Source: an uncultured Clostridia bacterium (GTDB lineage Bacteria; Bacillota; Clostridia; Christensenellales; Borkfalkiaceae). Taken from it: 54,883 nucleotides of DNA. The stretch spans positions 1 through 54,883 of the forward strand of contig CALWCH010000010.1 in NCBI GenBank assembly GCA_944376335.1, written 5' to 3'. Shown one piece after another: positions 1-7,348 of this stretch. Made by a program: the position numbers and the translations under genes. Position 1 is the first letter of the stretch; every line of letters starts with the position of its first letter. The notes below the pieces were generated by a model. It saw only the letters and a list, made by a program, of their open reading frames with translations, was not told the origin of the DNA and searched no databases.

Positions 1-87
1 CTCGTCAAGGTCGTCTCCTGGTACGACAACGAGAACTCCTACACCAGCCAGATGGTGCGCACGATCAAGTACTTCGCCGAGCTTTGA
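1..87 (+). CDS. gap: Glyceraldehyde-3-phosphate dehydrogenase, C-terminal end (partial)
   Basis: Only the last 28 codons are present; the gene enters from the left edge. The peptide contains VSWYDNENSYTSQMVRTIKY, matching the conserved C-terminal helix region of GAPDH (usually WYDNEWGY...), followed by a TGA at 85-87. The enzyme oxidises glyceraldehyde-3-phosphate to 1,3-bisphosphoglycerate in glycolysis. A strong terminator follows within 20 nt, so this is the end of a transcription unit. Family identity rests on this short tail alone. Confidence 0.85.
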   Translation, partial: LVKVVSWYDNENSYTSQMVRTIKYFAEL

Positions 88-103
88 TCTGAAACTTCAA
101 ACA

Positions 104-133
104 AAAGCGCTCTCCCGCAGGAGGGCGCTTTTT
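104..133 (+). terminator. Rho-independent terminator after gap
   Basis: The inverted repeat AAGCGCTCTC/GAGGGCGCTT has one G-T wobble and a short loop, and is followed by a T-run. It lies 17 nt after the gap stop codon. Confidence 0.85.
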
Positions 134-169
134 GCATGCCTTCCGTCGGGCTCAAACGGGGAATTTTCG

Positions 170-177
170 CATATAAT
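170..177 (+). promoter_or_regulatory. Putative -10 element of yqfC
   Basis: CATATAAT ends 8 nt before the yqfC ATG at 186. No good sigma-A -35 lies 16-18 nt upstream. The octamer is close to the sigma-E -10 consensus (CATACAAT), and yqfC is sigma-E dependent in Bacillus subtilis, so a sporulation promoter is plausible (inference). The transcription start would fall almost on the ATG. Confidence 0.45.
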
Positions 178-185
178 AGGGCGAT

Positions 186-431
186 ATGAGATTTCAAGAA
201 CTTTGGCAGGGCTTTCTCGGCGCTGCGGGCGGCAGCATCCGCTATACCGTCTCGGAGGGCGAGGCGCTCTTCGAAAACGTCAAGCGCATCGTCACGCTCT
301 CCGAGGACCGCATCGTGCTGATGGGAAAGCGCGGCGGCGTAGAGGTGGAGGGGAGCATGCTCTCCCTCGGCCGCTCGGAAGGGGGCGATGCCGTCGTCGT
401 CGGAAAGATCGCGCGCGTCACGCGCCTTTGA
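186..431 (+). CDS. yqfC: Sporulation protein YqfC (YabP/YqfC family)
   Basis: This 81-residue protein has the length and beta-rich pattern of the YabP/YqfC family (SEGEALFENVKRIVTLSEDR, then MGKRGGVEVEG). In B. subtilis yqfC is transcribed under mother-cell sigma-E; its molecular role is not settled. It heads the conserved yqfC-yqfD-phoH-yqfF-ybeY-era-recO block, and the next gene starts 1 nt after its stop, so translation is probably coupled. No Shine-Dalgarno sequence precedes the ATG and the putative -10 is only 8 nt upstream, suggesting a leaderless or nearly leaderless message. Confidence 0.85.
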   Translation: MRFQELWQGFLGAAGGSIRYTVSEGEALFENVKRIVTLSEDRIVLMGKRGGVEVEGSMLSLGRSEGGDAVVVGKIARVTRL

Positions 432-432
432 G

Positions 433-1287
433 ATGAAAGAGGCGTTCTTGATCGAGGGCATCGGCGTTGAACAGGCGCTCGAAAAGCTCAGGCGGGGGCG
501 CGTCGGCGTCCTCGCGGCGCGCCGCACGCAAAAAAATGCGCTCGTTATCACCGTCTTAAAAAAAGACAGCAAAAAAGTTTTTGCAATTTTGCGGGGTTCG
601 TGTTATAATGTAAAAAAAGTGTGCCCTCTTGGCCTTTGGCGATGTTTCAAAGCCTGCCGAAGGCGCTCGGGGCTCATTCTCGGCGCGGTGCTCTTCTTTG
701 CTCTCGTCCTCTTCTTCGAGGGCCGCATCCTTCGCATCGAAGTCGTCGGCAGCGGGGCATACAGCAAAAGCGAAGTGCTCGCCATTTTGCAAGAGGGCGG
801 CGTCACGCCTCTCTCGCCCGCGCCCGGCAAGACCGCACTTCTCACTTCCCGCATCCTCTCCCTTCCCCGCGTGAGCTTCGCCTCTCTCACCTTCGAGGGC
901 GGCACCCTCACCGTGCAGGTGGAAGTCAGCGACGAGGAAGCCGTTTTCACCCCAACCCCTCTCAGGGCGGAGCGGGCGGGCACGCTCTTGGAGCTCGTCG
1001 TCCTCCGCGGCACCCCCGCGGCGGAAGTGGGGCAAGAGGTCAAGGCGGGCGATGTGCTCATCTCCGAGCGCGTTTTTTACGGCGAATGGGAGGAGAAGGT
1101 GCTCGTCGTGGGCTATGCGGTGCTTCTCTGCCCCGTCGAGGCATTCTTTGCGGGCACAAGAGAGGGCGCGCTCGAAGCTGCCCATCTTACATTCGGGGCA
1201 GATGCCGACCTTTCCGCCGAACCCGTGGAAGGGGGCTGGCGCATCTTCGGGCAGGCGCGCTTTACTTTTTCAAGTCATATGCAATAG
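433..1287 (+). CDS. yqfD: Sporulation protein YqfD-like
   Basis: 284 residues, starting at the ATG 1 nt after the yqfC stop; an upstream in-frame start at 388 lies inside yqfC and is not preferred. There is a soluble basic N-terminal part, one transmembrane segment at about residues 80-96 (GLILGAVLFFALVLFFE), and an exported or membrane-proximal beta-rich domain beginning RILRIEVVGSGAYS. This layout fits the YqfD family, sigma-E-dependent sporulation proteins near phoH. At 284 residues it is shorter than B. subtilis YqfD (about 400). It contains an internal promoter-like sequence at 581-609. Confidence 0.85.
   Translation: MKEAFLIEGIGVEQALEKLRRGRVGVLAARRTQKNALVITVLKKDSKKVFAILRGSCYNVKKVCPLGLWRCFKACRRRSGLILGAVLFFALVLFFEGRILRIEVVGSGAYSKSEVLAILQEGGVTPLSPAPGKTALLTSRILSLPRVSFASLTFEGGTLTVQVEVSDEEAVFTPTPLRAERAGTLLELVVLRGTPAAEVGQEVKAGDVLISERVFYGEWEEKVLVVGYAVLLCPVEAFFAGTREGALEAAHLTFGADADLSAEPVEGGWRIFGQARFTFSSHMQ
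581..609 (+). promoter_or_regulatory. Promoter-like sequence inside yqfD
   Basis: TTGCAA (581-586), 17-bp spacer, TATAAT (604-609), preceded by TG as in extended -10 promoters. It lies inside the yqfD reading frame and would transcribe the end of yqfD and phoH onward. Vegetative transcription of phoH, ybeY and era independent of a sporulation promoter would make sense. Seen in sequence; function inferred. Confidence 0.5.
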
Positions 1288-1303
1288 CCGAGGGCGTCTC
1301 GGC

Positions 1304-1310
1304 AGGAGGA
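1304..1310 (+). promoter_or_regulatory. Shine-Dalgarno that decides the phoH start
   Basis: AGGAGGA is a near-perfect Shine-Dalgarno. In the phoH frame the codon 7 nt downstream is ACG (1318-1320); there is no ATG, GTG or TTG between the in-frame stop at 1285 and a GTG at 1432. Confidence 0.6.
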
Positions 1311-1317
1311 TACAACT

Positions 1318-2295
1318 ACGGCGACAAGATATACCATCGAAACGGGCGGGCTGGACAGGCTGCAGAAGGTACTCGGCATCTTCGACGAAAACCTCGTCAC
1401 CATCGCGCGGGAGCTCGAACTCTTCACGAGAGTGGAGGGCACCAACATCGTCCTCGAGGGCGAAGCGGAGAACGCGGCTTTGGGGCGCGACGTTGTCGAG
1501 AGCCTGCTCTCCATCGTCGAGGCGGGCGACAACATCGATAAGAGCAACCTTCTCTACTGCATCGAACTTGCGCGGGAGGGGCACGCGTCGGACATCGGCT
1601 CGCTCATGCACGGCGTCGTCGCGGTCTCCGCGCGCGGCAAGCCCGTCAAATGCAAGACGGTGGGGCAGAAGGACTACGTCTCCGCCATCAAACAAAACAC
1701 CATCACCTTCGGCGTGGGGCCTGCGGGCACGGGAAAGACGTACCTCGCCGTCTGCCTCGCGGTGGCGGCGTACAAGGGCAAGCAGGTGGAAAAGATCATC
1801 CTCACCCGTCCCGCCGTCGAGGCGGGCGAAAAGCTCGGCTTTCTCCCCGGCGACCTGCAGACGAAAGTTGACCCGTACCTCCGCCCCCTCTACGACGCAC
1901 TTCAGGAGATGTTCGGGCTCGAGACGTACGCAAAACTCATGGAAAAGGGCGTCATCGAAGTCGCGCCCCTTGCCTATATGCGCGGGAGAACGCTTTCAAA
2001 CGCCTTCGTCATTCTCGATGAAGCGCAGAACGCCACCCGCGAACAGATGAAAATGTTTTTGACCCGCCTCGGCGACGGCAGCAAGATGGTCGTCACGGGA
2101 GACCTCACGCAGACCGACCTTCCCGAGGGCAAGATGAGCGGCCTCAAACAGGCCGTCACCATCCTTCGCGGCGTGGAGGACATCGCCGTCATCACGCTCA
2201 CGGAGAAGGACGTCGTGCGCCATCCCCTCGTCATGCGCATCGTGCGCGCCTACGAGAAGGCGGACATGCTCAAGAGCAAAGGAGACAAACGATGA
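1318..2295 (+). CDS. phoH: PhoH-family ATPase/RNA helicase-like protein
   Basis: PhoH-like P-loop ATPase. From 1318 it has 325 residues, the usual family length: an N-terminal domain (GLDRLQKVLGIFDENL), Walker A GPAGTGKT at about residues 134-141 and Walker B ILDEAQNA at about 232-239. Homology-like sequence reaches back to about 1330, but the first canonical in-frame start is GTG at 1432, which has no good RBS and would remove about 38 residues. A strong Shine-Dalgarno (1304-1310) is placed for the ACG at 1318, so the start is either a rare ACG or a base error. PhoH proteins are linked to RNA metabolism and ribosome maturation, fitting ybeY and era nearby. The stop overlaps the next ATG (ATGA). 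Confidence 0.88.
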   Translation, partial: TATRYTIETGGLDRLQKVLGIFDENLVTIARELELFTRVEGTNIVLEGEAENAALGRDVVESLLSIVEAGDNIDKSNLLYCIELAREGHASDIGSLMHGVVAVSARGKPVKCKTVGQKDYVSAIKQNTITFGVGPAGTGKTYLAVCLAVAAYKGKQVEKIILTRPAVEAGEKLGFLPGDLQTKVDPYLRPLYDALQEMFGLETYAKLMEKGVIEVAPLAYMRGRTLSNAFVILDEAQNATREQMKMFLTRLGDGSKMVVTGDLTQTDLPEGKMSGLKQAVTILRGVEDIAVITLTEKDVVRHPLVMRIVRAYEKADMLKSKGDKR

Positions 2296-3788
2296 ACAAG
2301 ACCAACAAGGGCATCGGAAGAGTCAATCTCGCCGTCAGCGTGCTCATGGCGGGCATCAGCTATCTGCTTCTCGTCGGCTGCATGGTGATGATGATCGTCA
2401 TCAACGCGCCTCAGACGTGGCAGGACTATTTCCGGGAGAACGCTTTCCGCTTTCTTTCGGCATGTATCTGCGTGCTGCTTCTCTGCGCCATCCTCTTTTA
2501 CTATTACTACTTCGAGGACAAGGAATTTCTCGCCAAGGCGAAAAACGTCTTTCTCATCTACCTGCTTCTCATCATCGCGGTGCTCGTATGCTATTTCTTC
2601 GGGCGGTTCGTCTCCATCTACTTCCGTCCCGTGGCGATGCTCGCGCTTTTAGCCCTCTTCCTCTTCGGCAGGCGTCAGGCGATCATCTTAAACTTCGTCT
2701 TTTCGCTCCTGATGTTCGTCATCGACACCTTCACGAACAACTTCGACTCCTCGCCCAACTCCGTCTACATCTCGCTCATGCTCACCTTTGCATGCGGCAC
2801 GTTCGCGGTGTTCGTTGCGGCAAATGTCAAAACGCGCTGGGAGCTCATGCTCACGGGCATCTTTTTGGGCTTCCCGGGGCTCGCCATCGTGCTCCTTCTC
2901 GAGCTTTCCGAGCTCGACTTCACGGGCTTCGACTGGATCCCCTACGTCGCCTCGGCGGGGTATGGCATCCTGGGGTGCATCCTCTCGGCGATGCTCGCCC
3001 TCTGCATCCTTCCCTTCTTTGAGATGGCGTTCAACCGCCTCACCGTGTTCCGGCTGAGGGAACTCACGAGCGCCAACGCGCCCCTTCTGCAGCGCCTGCG
3101 CACCGAGGCGCCCGGCACCTTCAACCATTCGCTCATCGTCGCGCAGCTTGCGGAAACTTGCGCCATCGCCATCTCGGAGAACGCCGAGCTCGCCCGTGCG
3201 GCGGCGTACTATCACGACGTGGGCAAGCTCAAACAGCCCGAGTGCTTCACCGAAAACCAGACGGGCTACAACGTGCACGACGAGCTCACCCCCGAGCTCT
3301 CCGCCGACATCATCCGCTCCCACGCGCAGGACGGCTACGACCTTCTCATCGCCAACCGCCTGCCCAAGGAGATCGCCGACGTCGCGCGCGAACACCACGG
3401 CACCCTTCCCATCAAGTACTTCTACGACAAGGCAAACCGCCTCACGGGGGGAGACGCCAACATCCGCAACTTCTCCTATCTCGGTCCCAAGCCCACGACC
3501 AAGGTCGCCTGCATCATCATGATCGCCGACGCCTCCGAGGCAGCGACGCGCGCCATCAAGGACCGCTCGCCCGAGACGGTGGAGCGCATCGTCCGCTCCG
3601 TCATCGAGGAACGCATGGACCTCGACCAATTTTCCGACTGCAATATCACCATGCGGGAGCTGACCATCATCAAACAGACGCTCGTCGAATCGCTCACGGG
3701 CGTGCATCACCACCGCGTCAAGTATCCCGCCATCCGCTTCAACCGCGCCCATCAGGCCGTCAAAGAGGAAACCAAGGGAGATGAATAA
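2292..3788 (+). CDS. Membrane HD phosphohydrolase, YqfF/PgpH type, lacking the ectodomain
   Basis: 498 residues: about seven transmembrane segments (roughly residues 15-255), then a cytoplasmic HD domain with YYHDVGKL at about residue 304-311 and further conserved residues in [17 protein letters not shown]. The family (7TMR-HD, PgpH/YqfF) hydrolyses cyclic di-AMP in Listeria and Bacillus. Those proteins are about 700 residues because of a large extracellular 7TMR-HDED domain; here the protein starts almost directly with the membrane domain, so that sensor region is missing. It overlaps phoH by 4 nt and ybeY by 8 nt, implying translational coupling. c-di-AMP activity is inferred from the family. 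Confidence 0.88.
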   Translation: MNKTNKGIGRVNLAVSVLMAGISYLLLVGCMVMMIVINAPQTWQDYFRENAFRFLSACICVLLLCAILFYYYYFEDKEFLAKAKNVFLIYLLLIIAVLVCYFFGRFVSIYFRPVAMLALLALFLFGRRQAIILNFVFSLLMFVIDTFTNNFDSSPNSVYISLMLTFACGTFAVFVAANVKTRWELMLTGIFLGFPGLAIVLLLELSELDFTGFDWIPYVASAGYGILGCILSAMLALCILPFFEMAFNRLTVFRLRELTSANAPLLQRLRTEAPGTFNHSLIVAQLAETCAIAISENAELARAAAYYHDVGKLKQPECFTENQTGYNVHDELTPELSADIIRSHAQDGYDLLIANRLPKEIADVAREHHGTLPIKYFYDKANRLTGGDANIRNFSYLGPKPTTKVACIIMIADASEAATRAIKDRSPETVERIVRSVIEERMDLDQFSDCNITMRELTIIKQTLVESLTGVHHHRVKYPAIRFNRAHQAVKEETKGDE

Positions 3789-4254
3789 GTTTTTCTTAGA
3801 TACCGACGCCCTCGAAGAGGGCGAAAGAGAGCGCCTTGAGCGCGCCCTCGAAGGGGCTGCCGATGGCGACTGCGATTTTGTATTCGAGCTCGTCCTCGTC
3901 GACGAGAATGAAATTCAGCGCTTAAACCGCGAGGTGCGCGGCGTCGACCGCGTGACGGACGTTTTGAGCTTTCCCTCGCTCGAGGGCATCAAGGGCGAGA
4001 AGCTCATTGCCGATGAATACGCCGACGAGCTCGACGAAGAGGACAGGCTGTTTTTGGGCAGCATCGCCATCTGCGAAAAGCGCGCCCGCGAGCAGGCGGA
4101 AGAGTACGGACATTCGTACGCAAGGGAGCTCAACTATCTCACCGTGCACGGGGTGCTGCACTGCCTCGGGTACGACCACGAGACGGAGGAAGAAAAGCGC
4201 GAGATGCGCGAAAGAGAGGAAGCAATTATCGCAAGGATGGGACTTACAAGATGA
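3781..4254 (+). CDS. ybeY: Endoribonuclease YbeY (rRNA maturation factor)
   Basis: 157 residues, usual length. The zinc-binding signature [11 protein letters not shown] lies at about residues 123-133 and the family motif TDVLSFP near residue 60. YbeY is a metal-dependent RNase needed for 16S rRNA 3'-end maturation and ribosome quality control. It overlaps yqfF upstream and era downstream (ATGA). In B. subtilis dgkA and cdd lie between ybeY and era; both are absent here. Confidence 0.95.
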   Translation: MNKFFLDTDALEEGERERLERALEGAADGDCDFVFELVLVDENEIQRLNREVRGVDRVTDVLSFPSLEGIKGEKLIADEYADELDEEDRLFLGSIAICEKRAREQAEEYGHSYARELNYLTVHGVLHCLGYDHETEEEKREMREREEAIIARMGLTR

Positions 4255-5147
4255 AAAGCGGAACGGTAGCCGTCATCGGCAAGGCAAATGCAGGCAAGAG
4301 CACGCTTGTAAACGTGCTCGTCGGCGAAAAGGTCGCCATCGTCTCCCCCAAGCCGCAAACGACGAGAGACCGCATTTTGGGCATCCTCAATCGGGAGAAC
4401 AGCCAGATCGTCTTTGTGGACACCCCGGGCATCTACCGCCAGAGGAACGCCCTCACGGGGCTCATGATGCGCACCACGGAGAATACCTCGAAGGACGTCG
4501 ACGTCATTCTGTATGTGCACGACGGGCACGCGGGCGTCGAAGAGAGCGACATCGAGCTCATGAAAAAGTACGCGGCTCTCAACATCCCCATGCTCATCGC
4601 CTATACCAAGACGGACATCATGCCCAAGGAGCGCATCCCCGAGGATGTCAAGAAAATTGTCGGGGGCGGCGTTGAAAAGGACATCTGCCCCGTCTCGGCG
4701 CGCAAGGGGAGCAATCTGAAGAAGCTGGAGGAAGCCATCGTCTCCCTCCTTCCCGAGGGCGAGCCGCTCTTCCCCGACGATATCGTCTCGGACAAGAGCG
4801 CCAAGTTCATGGTCGCCGAGATCATGCGTGAGAAAATTCTTCTCAAGTTCGACGAGGAGATCCCGCACGGCGTCGCCATCGTGCTCAACACCTTTCAAAA
4901 GCAAGAGAACGGGGTATATGACATCAACCTCGACATCGTCTGCGAGAAGCAAAACCACAAGGCCATTCTCATCGGCAAGGGGGGAAGGGCGCTCAAAGAG
5001 GTCGCCTCGTTCGCCCGTCAGGACATGGAAAAGTTTTTGGACGCCAAGGTGTTCCTCACGACCTATGTGAAGGTGCGCGAAAATTGGCGGGACAGAGAGG
5101 GCATGCTCCGCGAGCTCGGCTACGAAAAGGAGCGCGGCGAGGACTGA
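4251..5147 (+). CDS. era: GTPase Era
   Basis: 298 residues. An N-terminal GTPase domain has G1 GKANAGKST (residues 10-18), switch region [10 protein letters not shown], and G3 DTPG; a C-terminal KH domain has the GKGG loop (about residue 243). Era binds the 3' end of 16S rRNA and helps 30S assembly. The G4 motif reads TKTD rather than the usual NKxD of Era; Thr at the first position occurs in other P-loop GTPases such as YsxC, so nucleotide binding is probably retained. It is coupled to ybeY by an ATGA overlap. Confidence 0.95.
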   Translation: MKSGTVAVIGKANAGKSTLVNVLVGEKVAIVSPKPQTTRDRILGILNRENSQIVFVDTPGIYRQRNALTGLMMRTTENTSKDVDVILYVHDGHAGVEESDIELMKKYAALNIPMLIAYTKTDIMPKERIPEDVKKIVGGGVEKDICPVSARKGSNLKKLEEAIVSLLPEGEPLFPDDIVSDKSAKFMVAEIMREKILLKFDEEIPHGVAIVLNTFQKQENGVYDINLDIVCEKQNHKAILIGKGGRALKEVASFARQDMEKFLDAKVFLTTYVKVRENWRDREGMLRELGYEKERGED

Positions 5148-5197
5148 TGCCCGCATAAAGGGCGCGCTCCCTTCCGATACTGAAAGGGGAGGGGGAA

Positions 5198-5299
5198 ATG
5201 CGGAAAGAAAATGCGGGGGAGCTTGCCTGGCAGCTCTTTCAAAGGACGGGAAACGTCACCTATTATATGCTGTATAAGCAGCTAAACGGCAAAAAATGA
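5198..5299 (+). CDS. yqzL: YqzL-like micro-protein
   Basis: A 33-residue ORF with a strong purine-rich RBS (GGGGAGGGGG) just upstream of the ATG. The peptide contains AWQLFQRTGNVTYYMLYKQL, which follows the WxxFxxTGNxxxYxLxK pattern of the YqzL family. Its position between era and recO is also where yqzL sits in Bacillus. Function is unknown. The recO start lies 9 nt after its stop. Identification rests on motif plus synteny. Confidence 0.75.
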   Translation: MRKENAGELAWQLFQRTGNVTYYMLYKQLNGKK

Positions 5300-5308
5300 G
5301 GCAAATTG

Positions 5309-6100
5309 ATGGATTTTAAGGCGGATGCGCTCGTATTGCGCGCTTCAGATTGGGGAGAATACGACAAGATCGTCACCCTCTTTACGGCGGAGCGGGGCAA
5401 GCTGAGCGCGGCGCTCAAGGGCGTCAAGAGGGCGGGGGCAAAGCTGAAATTTGCTGCCCAGCCCTTTTGTTTTGGGGAGTTTGTGCTCGTGGAGAAGGCG
5501 GGGCGGCGCACCGTCATCTCGGCGTCCATGCACGACGGGTTTTACGCTTTGCGCGAGGACATCTGCTGCTTTTATGCGGCGGCGGTCGTTGCGGAGGCGT
5601 GCGACAAGCTTTTATACGAGGGCATGGTGAGCCCCGAGCTCTTTCTTGCCGCCGTCAGGAGCCTTGAGGAACTTTCGGCGCTTGCAGAGCGTGCAAACCC
5701 CCTTCAAACGGCAAAAAATGCCCCAAATTCGCCCCAAAACGCCCAAAATGCGCCCTTTGAGGACGGCAAGAGCGGGAGCTCGTTTGTGCTTTTGAAGTTC
5801 CTTTTAAGCGCCTTAAAGGAGGCGGGATATCCCGTTACGGCGCAAAATTGCCCGCACTGCGGCGAAGAACTTTTCGGCCGCATGCGCTTTGATATGGCAA
5901 GCGGTGCGTTCGGCTGCGAGGCGTGCGGGGGCGGCGTGCCCGCGAGCGAGAGCACCTATCTTGCCATTCGGGCGGCGTACGGCGAGCCCGGAGGGGAGGC
6001 GACGGCGGACGGCGTCAAGCGGGCTTTAAGGCTGCTTTCGGCGTATTTTTCCTTCCAAGCCTCCGAGCTGCCCGCCCTGAATGAGTACCTCCGCACCTGA
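5309..6100 (+). CDS. recO: DNA repair protein RecO
   Basis: RecO loads RecA onto SSB-coated DNA with RecR and anneals strands. The N-terminal OB-fold is recognisable (DFKADALVLRASDWGEYDKI, then GKLSAALKGVKRAG) and a zinc finger CPHCGEELF...CEACGG lies at about residues 181-213. The ATG at 5309 is chosen; an in-frame TTG at 5306 adds one residue. Residues about 131-151 form a low-complexity Asn/Pro/Gln insertion (NAPNSPQNAQNAP) encoded by a short DNA repeat. Length (263) is normal. Confidence 0.93.
   Translation: MDFKADALVLRASDWGEYDKIVTLFTAERGKLSAALKGVKRAGAKLKFAAQPFCFGEFVLVEKAGRRTVISASMHDGFYALREDICCFYAAAVVAEACDKLLYEGMVSPELFLAAVRSLEELSALAERANPLQTAKNAPNSPQNAQNAPFEDGKSGSSFVLLKFLLSALKEAGYPVTAQNCPHCGEELFGRMRFDMASGAFGCEACGGGVPASESTYLAIRAAYGEPGGEATADGVKRALRLLSAYFSFQASELPALNEYLRT
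5712..5755 (+). repeat. Short imperfect tandem repeat inside recO
   Basis: Four imperfect 9-11 bp units of the type AAAATGCCCC follow one another and encode the Asn/Pro/Gln-rich linker of RecO. Probably a slippage product in a tolerant loop. Confidence 0.6.
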
Positions 6101-6139
6101 AAACTGCACGGTTTTGCCCCGAAATCTGCCGATTTTTGG

Positions 6140-6168
6140 TTGACAGTGTGTCAGAATGGTTATATAAT
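6140..6168 (+). promoter_or_regulatory. Consensus sigma-A promoter of the DUF3737 gene
   Basis: TTGACA (6140-6145), 17-bp spacer, TATAAT (6163-6168). Transcription would start near 6175, at or one base before the ATG at 6176, giving a leaderless mRNA. Confidence 0.85.
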
Positions 6169-6175
6169 AAGCGCC

Positions 6176-7036
6176 ATGAACACGAGACCAAATTTTAAGC
6201 GCTATGAAAATATGACCTTCCCTTCGGAGCGCGCCCTCTACATGACGCGCGGCGCGCAGCTTGTCAACTGCCGCTTCGAGGGAGAAGAGGACGGCGAGTC
6301 CGCCCTCAAGGAGAGCTCTTGTCTTCAGGTCGAACGCTGCTATTTCGACCTCCGCTATCCCCTCTGGCATGTGAAGGAGCTCGAACTTAAAGATAGTGAA
6401 ATGACAAAGAACTGCCGCGCGGCGCTGTGGTACGACGAGGACATCAAAATCGAGAGGAGCAAACTGCACGGCATCAAGGCGGTGCGCGAGTGCAAAAACG
6501 TGACGCTTTCGGGGTGCGACATCGACTCCCCCGAGTTCGGCTGGCACAGCAGGAACGTGCAGGTGACGGGCGGCAAACTCAATTCCGAGTACGCCTTTTT
6601 GGGAAGCGACGGCGTGCATCTTGACAACGTGGAGTTTTCGGGCAAGTATTCCTTCCAATATGCGGAGGGCGTGCGCCTTAAAAACTGCGTCCTCAATACG
6701 AAGGACGCCTTCTGGCACACGAAGGGGGCGGTCGCGGAGGACTGCATCATCAACGGGGAGTACCTCGGTTGGTATTCGGAGGGGCTCACGCTCGTTCGCT
6801 GCCATATCAAGGGCACACAGCCGCTTTGCTACTGCAAAGGCCTTACCCTTGTCGACTGCACGATGGAGAACTGCGACCTTGCCTTTGAGTACAGCGATGT
6901 GCAGGCGACGGTTTTGAGCGTTATCGACTCCGTGAAGAATCCCAGAAGCGGGCGCATCACGGCGAAGGGGTTCGGGGAGATCATTAAGGGAAACAGCGTG
7001 TACCCCGTCGCGTGCGAACTTGTGACGAAAGAGTGA
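6176..7036 (+). CDS. DUF3737 family right-handed beta-helix protein
   Basis: 286 residues of short repeated strands with the pattern ...VNCRFEGEEDGESALKE, LKDSEMTKNCRAALWY, VTLSGCDIDSPEFGWHS and so on, typical of DUF3737, a predicted right-handed beta-helix like those of pectate lyases. No signal peptide is seen, so it is probably cytoplasmic. No enzymatic role is established. The ATG at 6176 is chosen because family members begin just before the ALYMTRGAQLVNCRFEGE block; the longer upstream reading crosses the promoter. No RBS precedes it. Monocistronic, with a terminator at 7053-7081. Confidence 0.85.
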   Translation: MNTRPNFKRYENMTFPSERALYMTRGAQLVNCRFEGEEDGESALKESSCLQVERCYFDLRYPLWHVKELELKDSEMTKNCRAALWYDEDIKIERSKLHGIKAVRECKNVTLSGCDIDSPEFGWHSRNVQVTGGKLNSEYAFLGSDGVHLDNVEFSGKYSFQYAEGVRLKNCVLNTKDAFWHTKGAVAEDCIINGEYLGWYSEGLTLVRCHIKGTQPLCYCKGLTLVDCTMENCDLAFEYSDVQATVLSVIDSVKNPRSGRITAKGFGEIIKGNSVYPVACELVTKE

Positions 7037-7052
7037 TTTTATTTAGAGCAAC

Positions 7053-7081
7053 AAAAACCTCGCTCGGTAAGCGAGGTTTTT
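7053..7081. terminator. Bidirectional terminator between DUF3737 gene and RHH gene
   Basis: Perfect 12-bp stem AAAAACCTCGCT/AGCGAGGTTTTT with a 5-nt loop; A- and T-runs at the two ends make it usable by both converging transcripts. Confidence 0.88.
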
Positions 7082-7123
7082 TCGTATAGAGAACGTTTTG
7101 CGGCGGCAGGGGATGAGGGGCGC

Positions 7124-7294
7124 TTACTTGGGATCGTCGCCCTTATGCCGCTTTTTGACGCACTCGGTGAGCAGGTACTCGATCTGGCCGTTGACGGAGC
7201 GAAATTCATCCTCCGCCCACGCGGCAAGTTCCCTGTAGAGCTTTGCCGAAAGCCTGAGCGGTATCTGTTTTTTGCCTTCCTTTTGTTCTTCCAT
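7124..7294 (-). CDS. Small ribbon-helix-helix (Arc/MetJ-like) protein
   Basis: A 56-residue protein. [20 protein letters not shown] looks like the beta-strand and first helix of a ribbon-helix-helix fold, and [17 protein letters not shown] like the second helix, as in Arc/CopG regulators. The Shine-Dalgarno GGAGAAG precedes the ATG. It follows the SPFH gene by 54 nt on the same strand with no terminator between, so the two are probably cotranscribed. A tandem palindrome at the operon promoter (8373-8391) is a candidate binding site. DNA binding and autoregulation are inferred. Confidence 0.75.
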   Translation of the reverse strand: MEEQKEGKKQIPLRLSAKLYRELAAWAEDEFRSVNGQIEYLLTECVKKRHKGDDPK

Positions 7295-7348
7295 ATCTTC
7301 TCCGTCACTTCCCTTATTTTATAAATGATGTTTGCGCCGACCGCAGAT

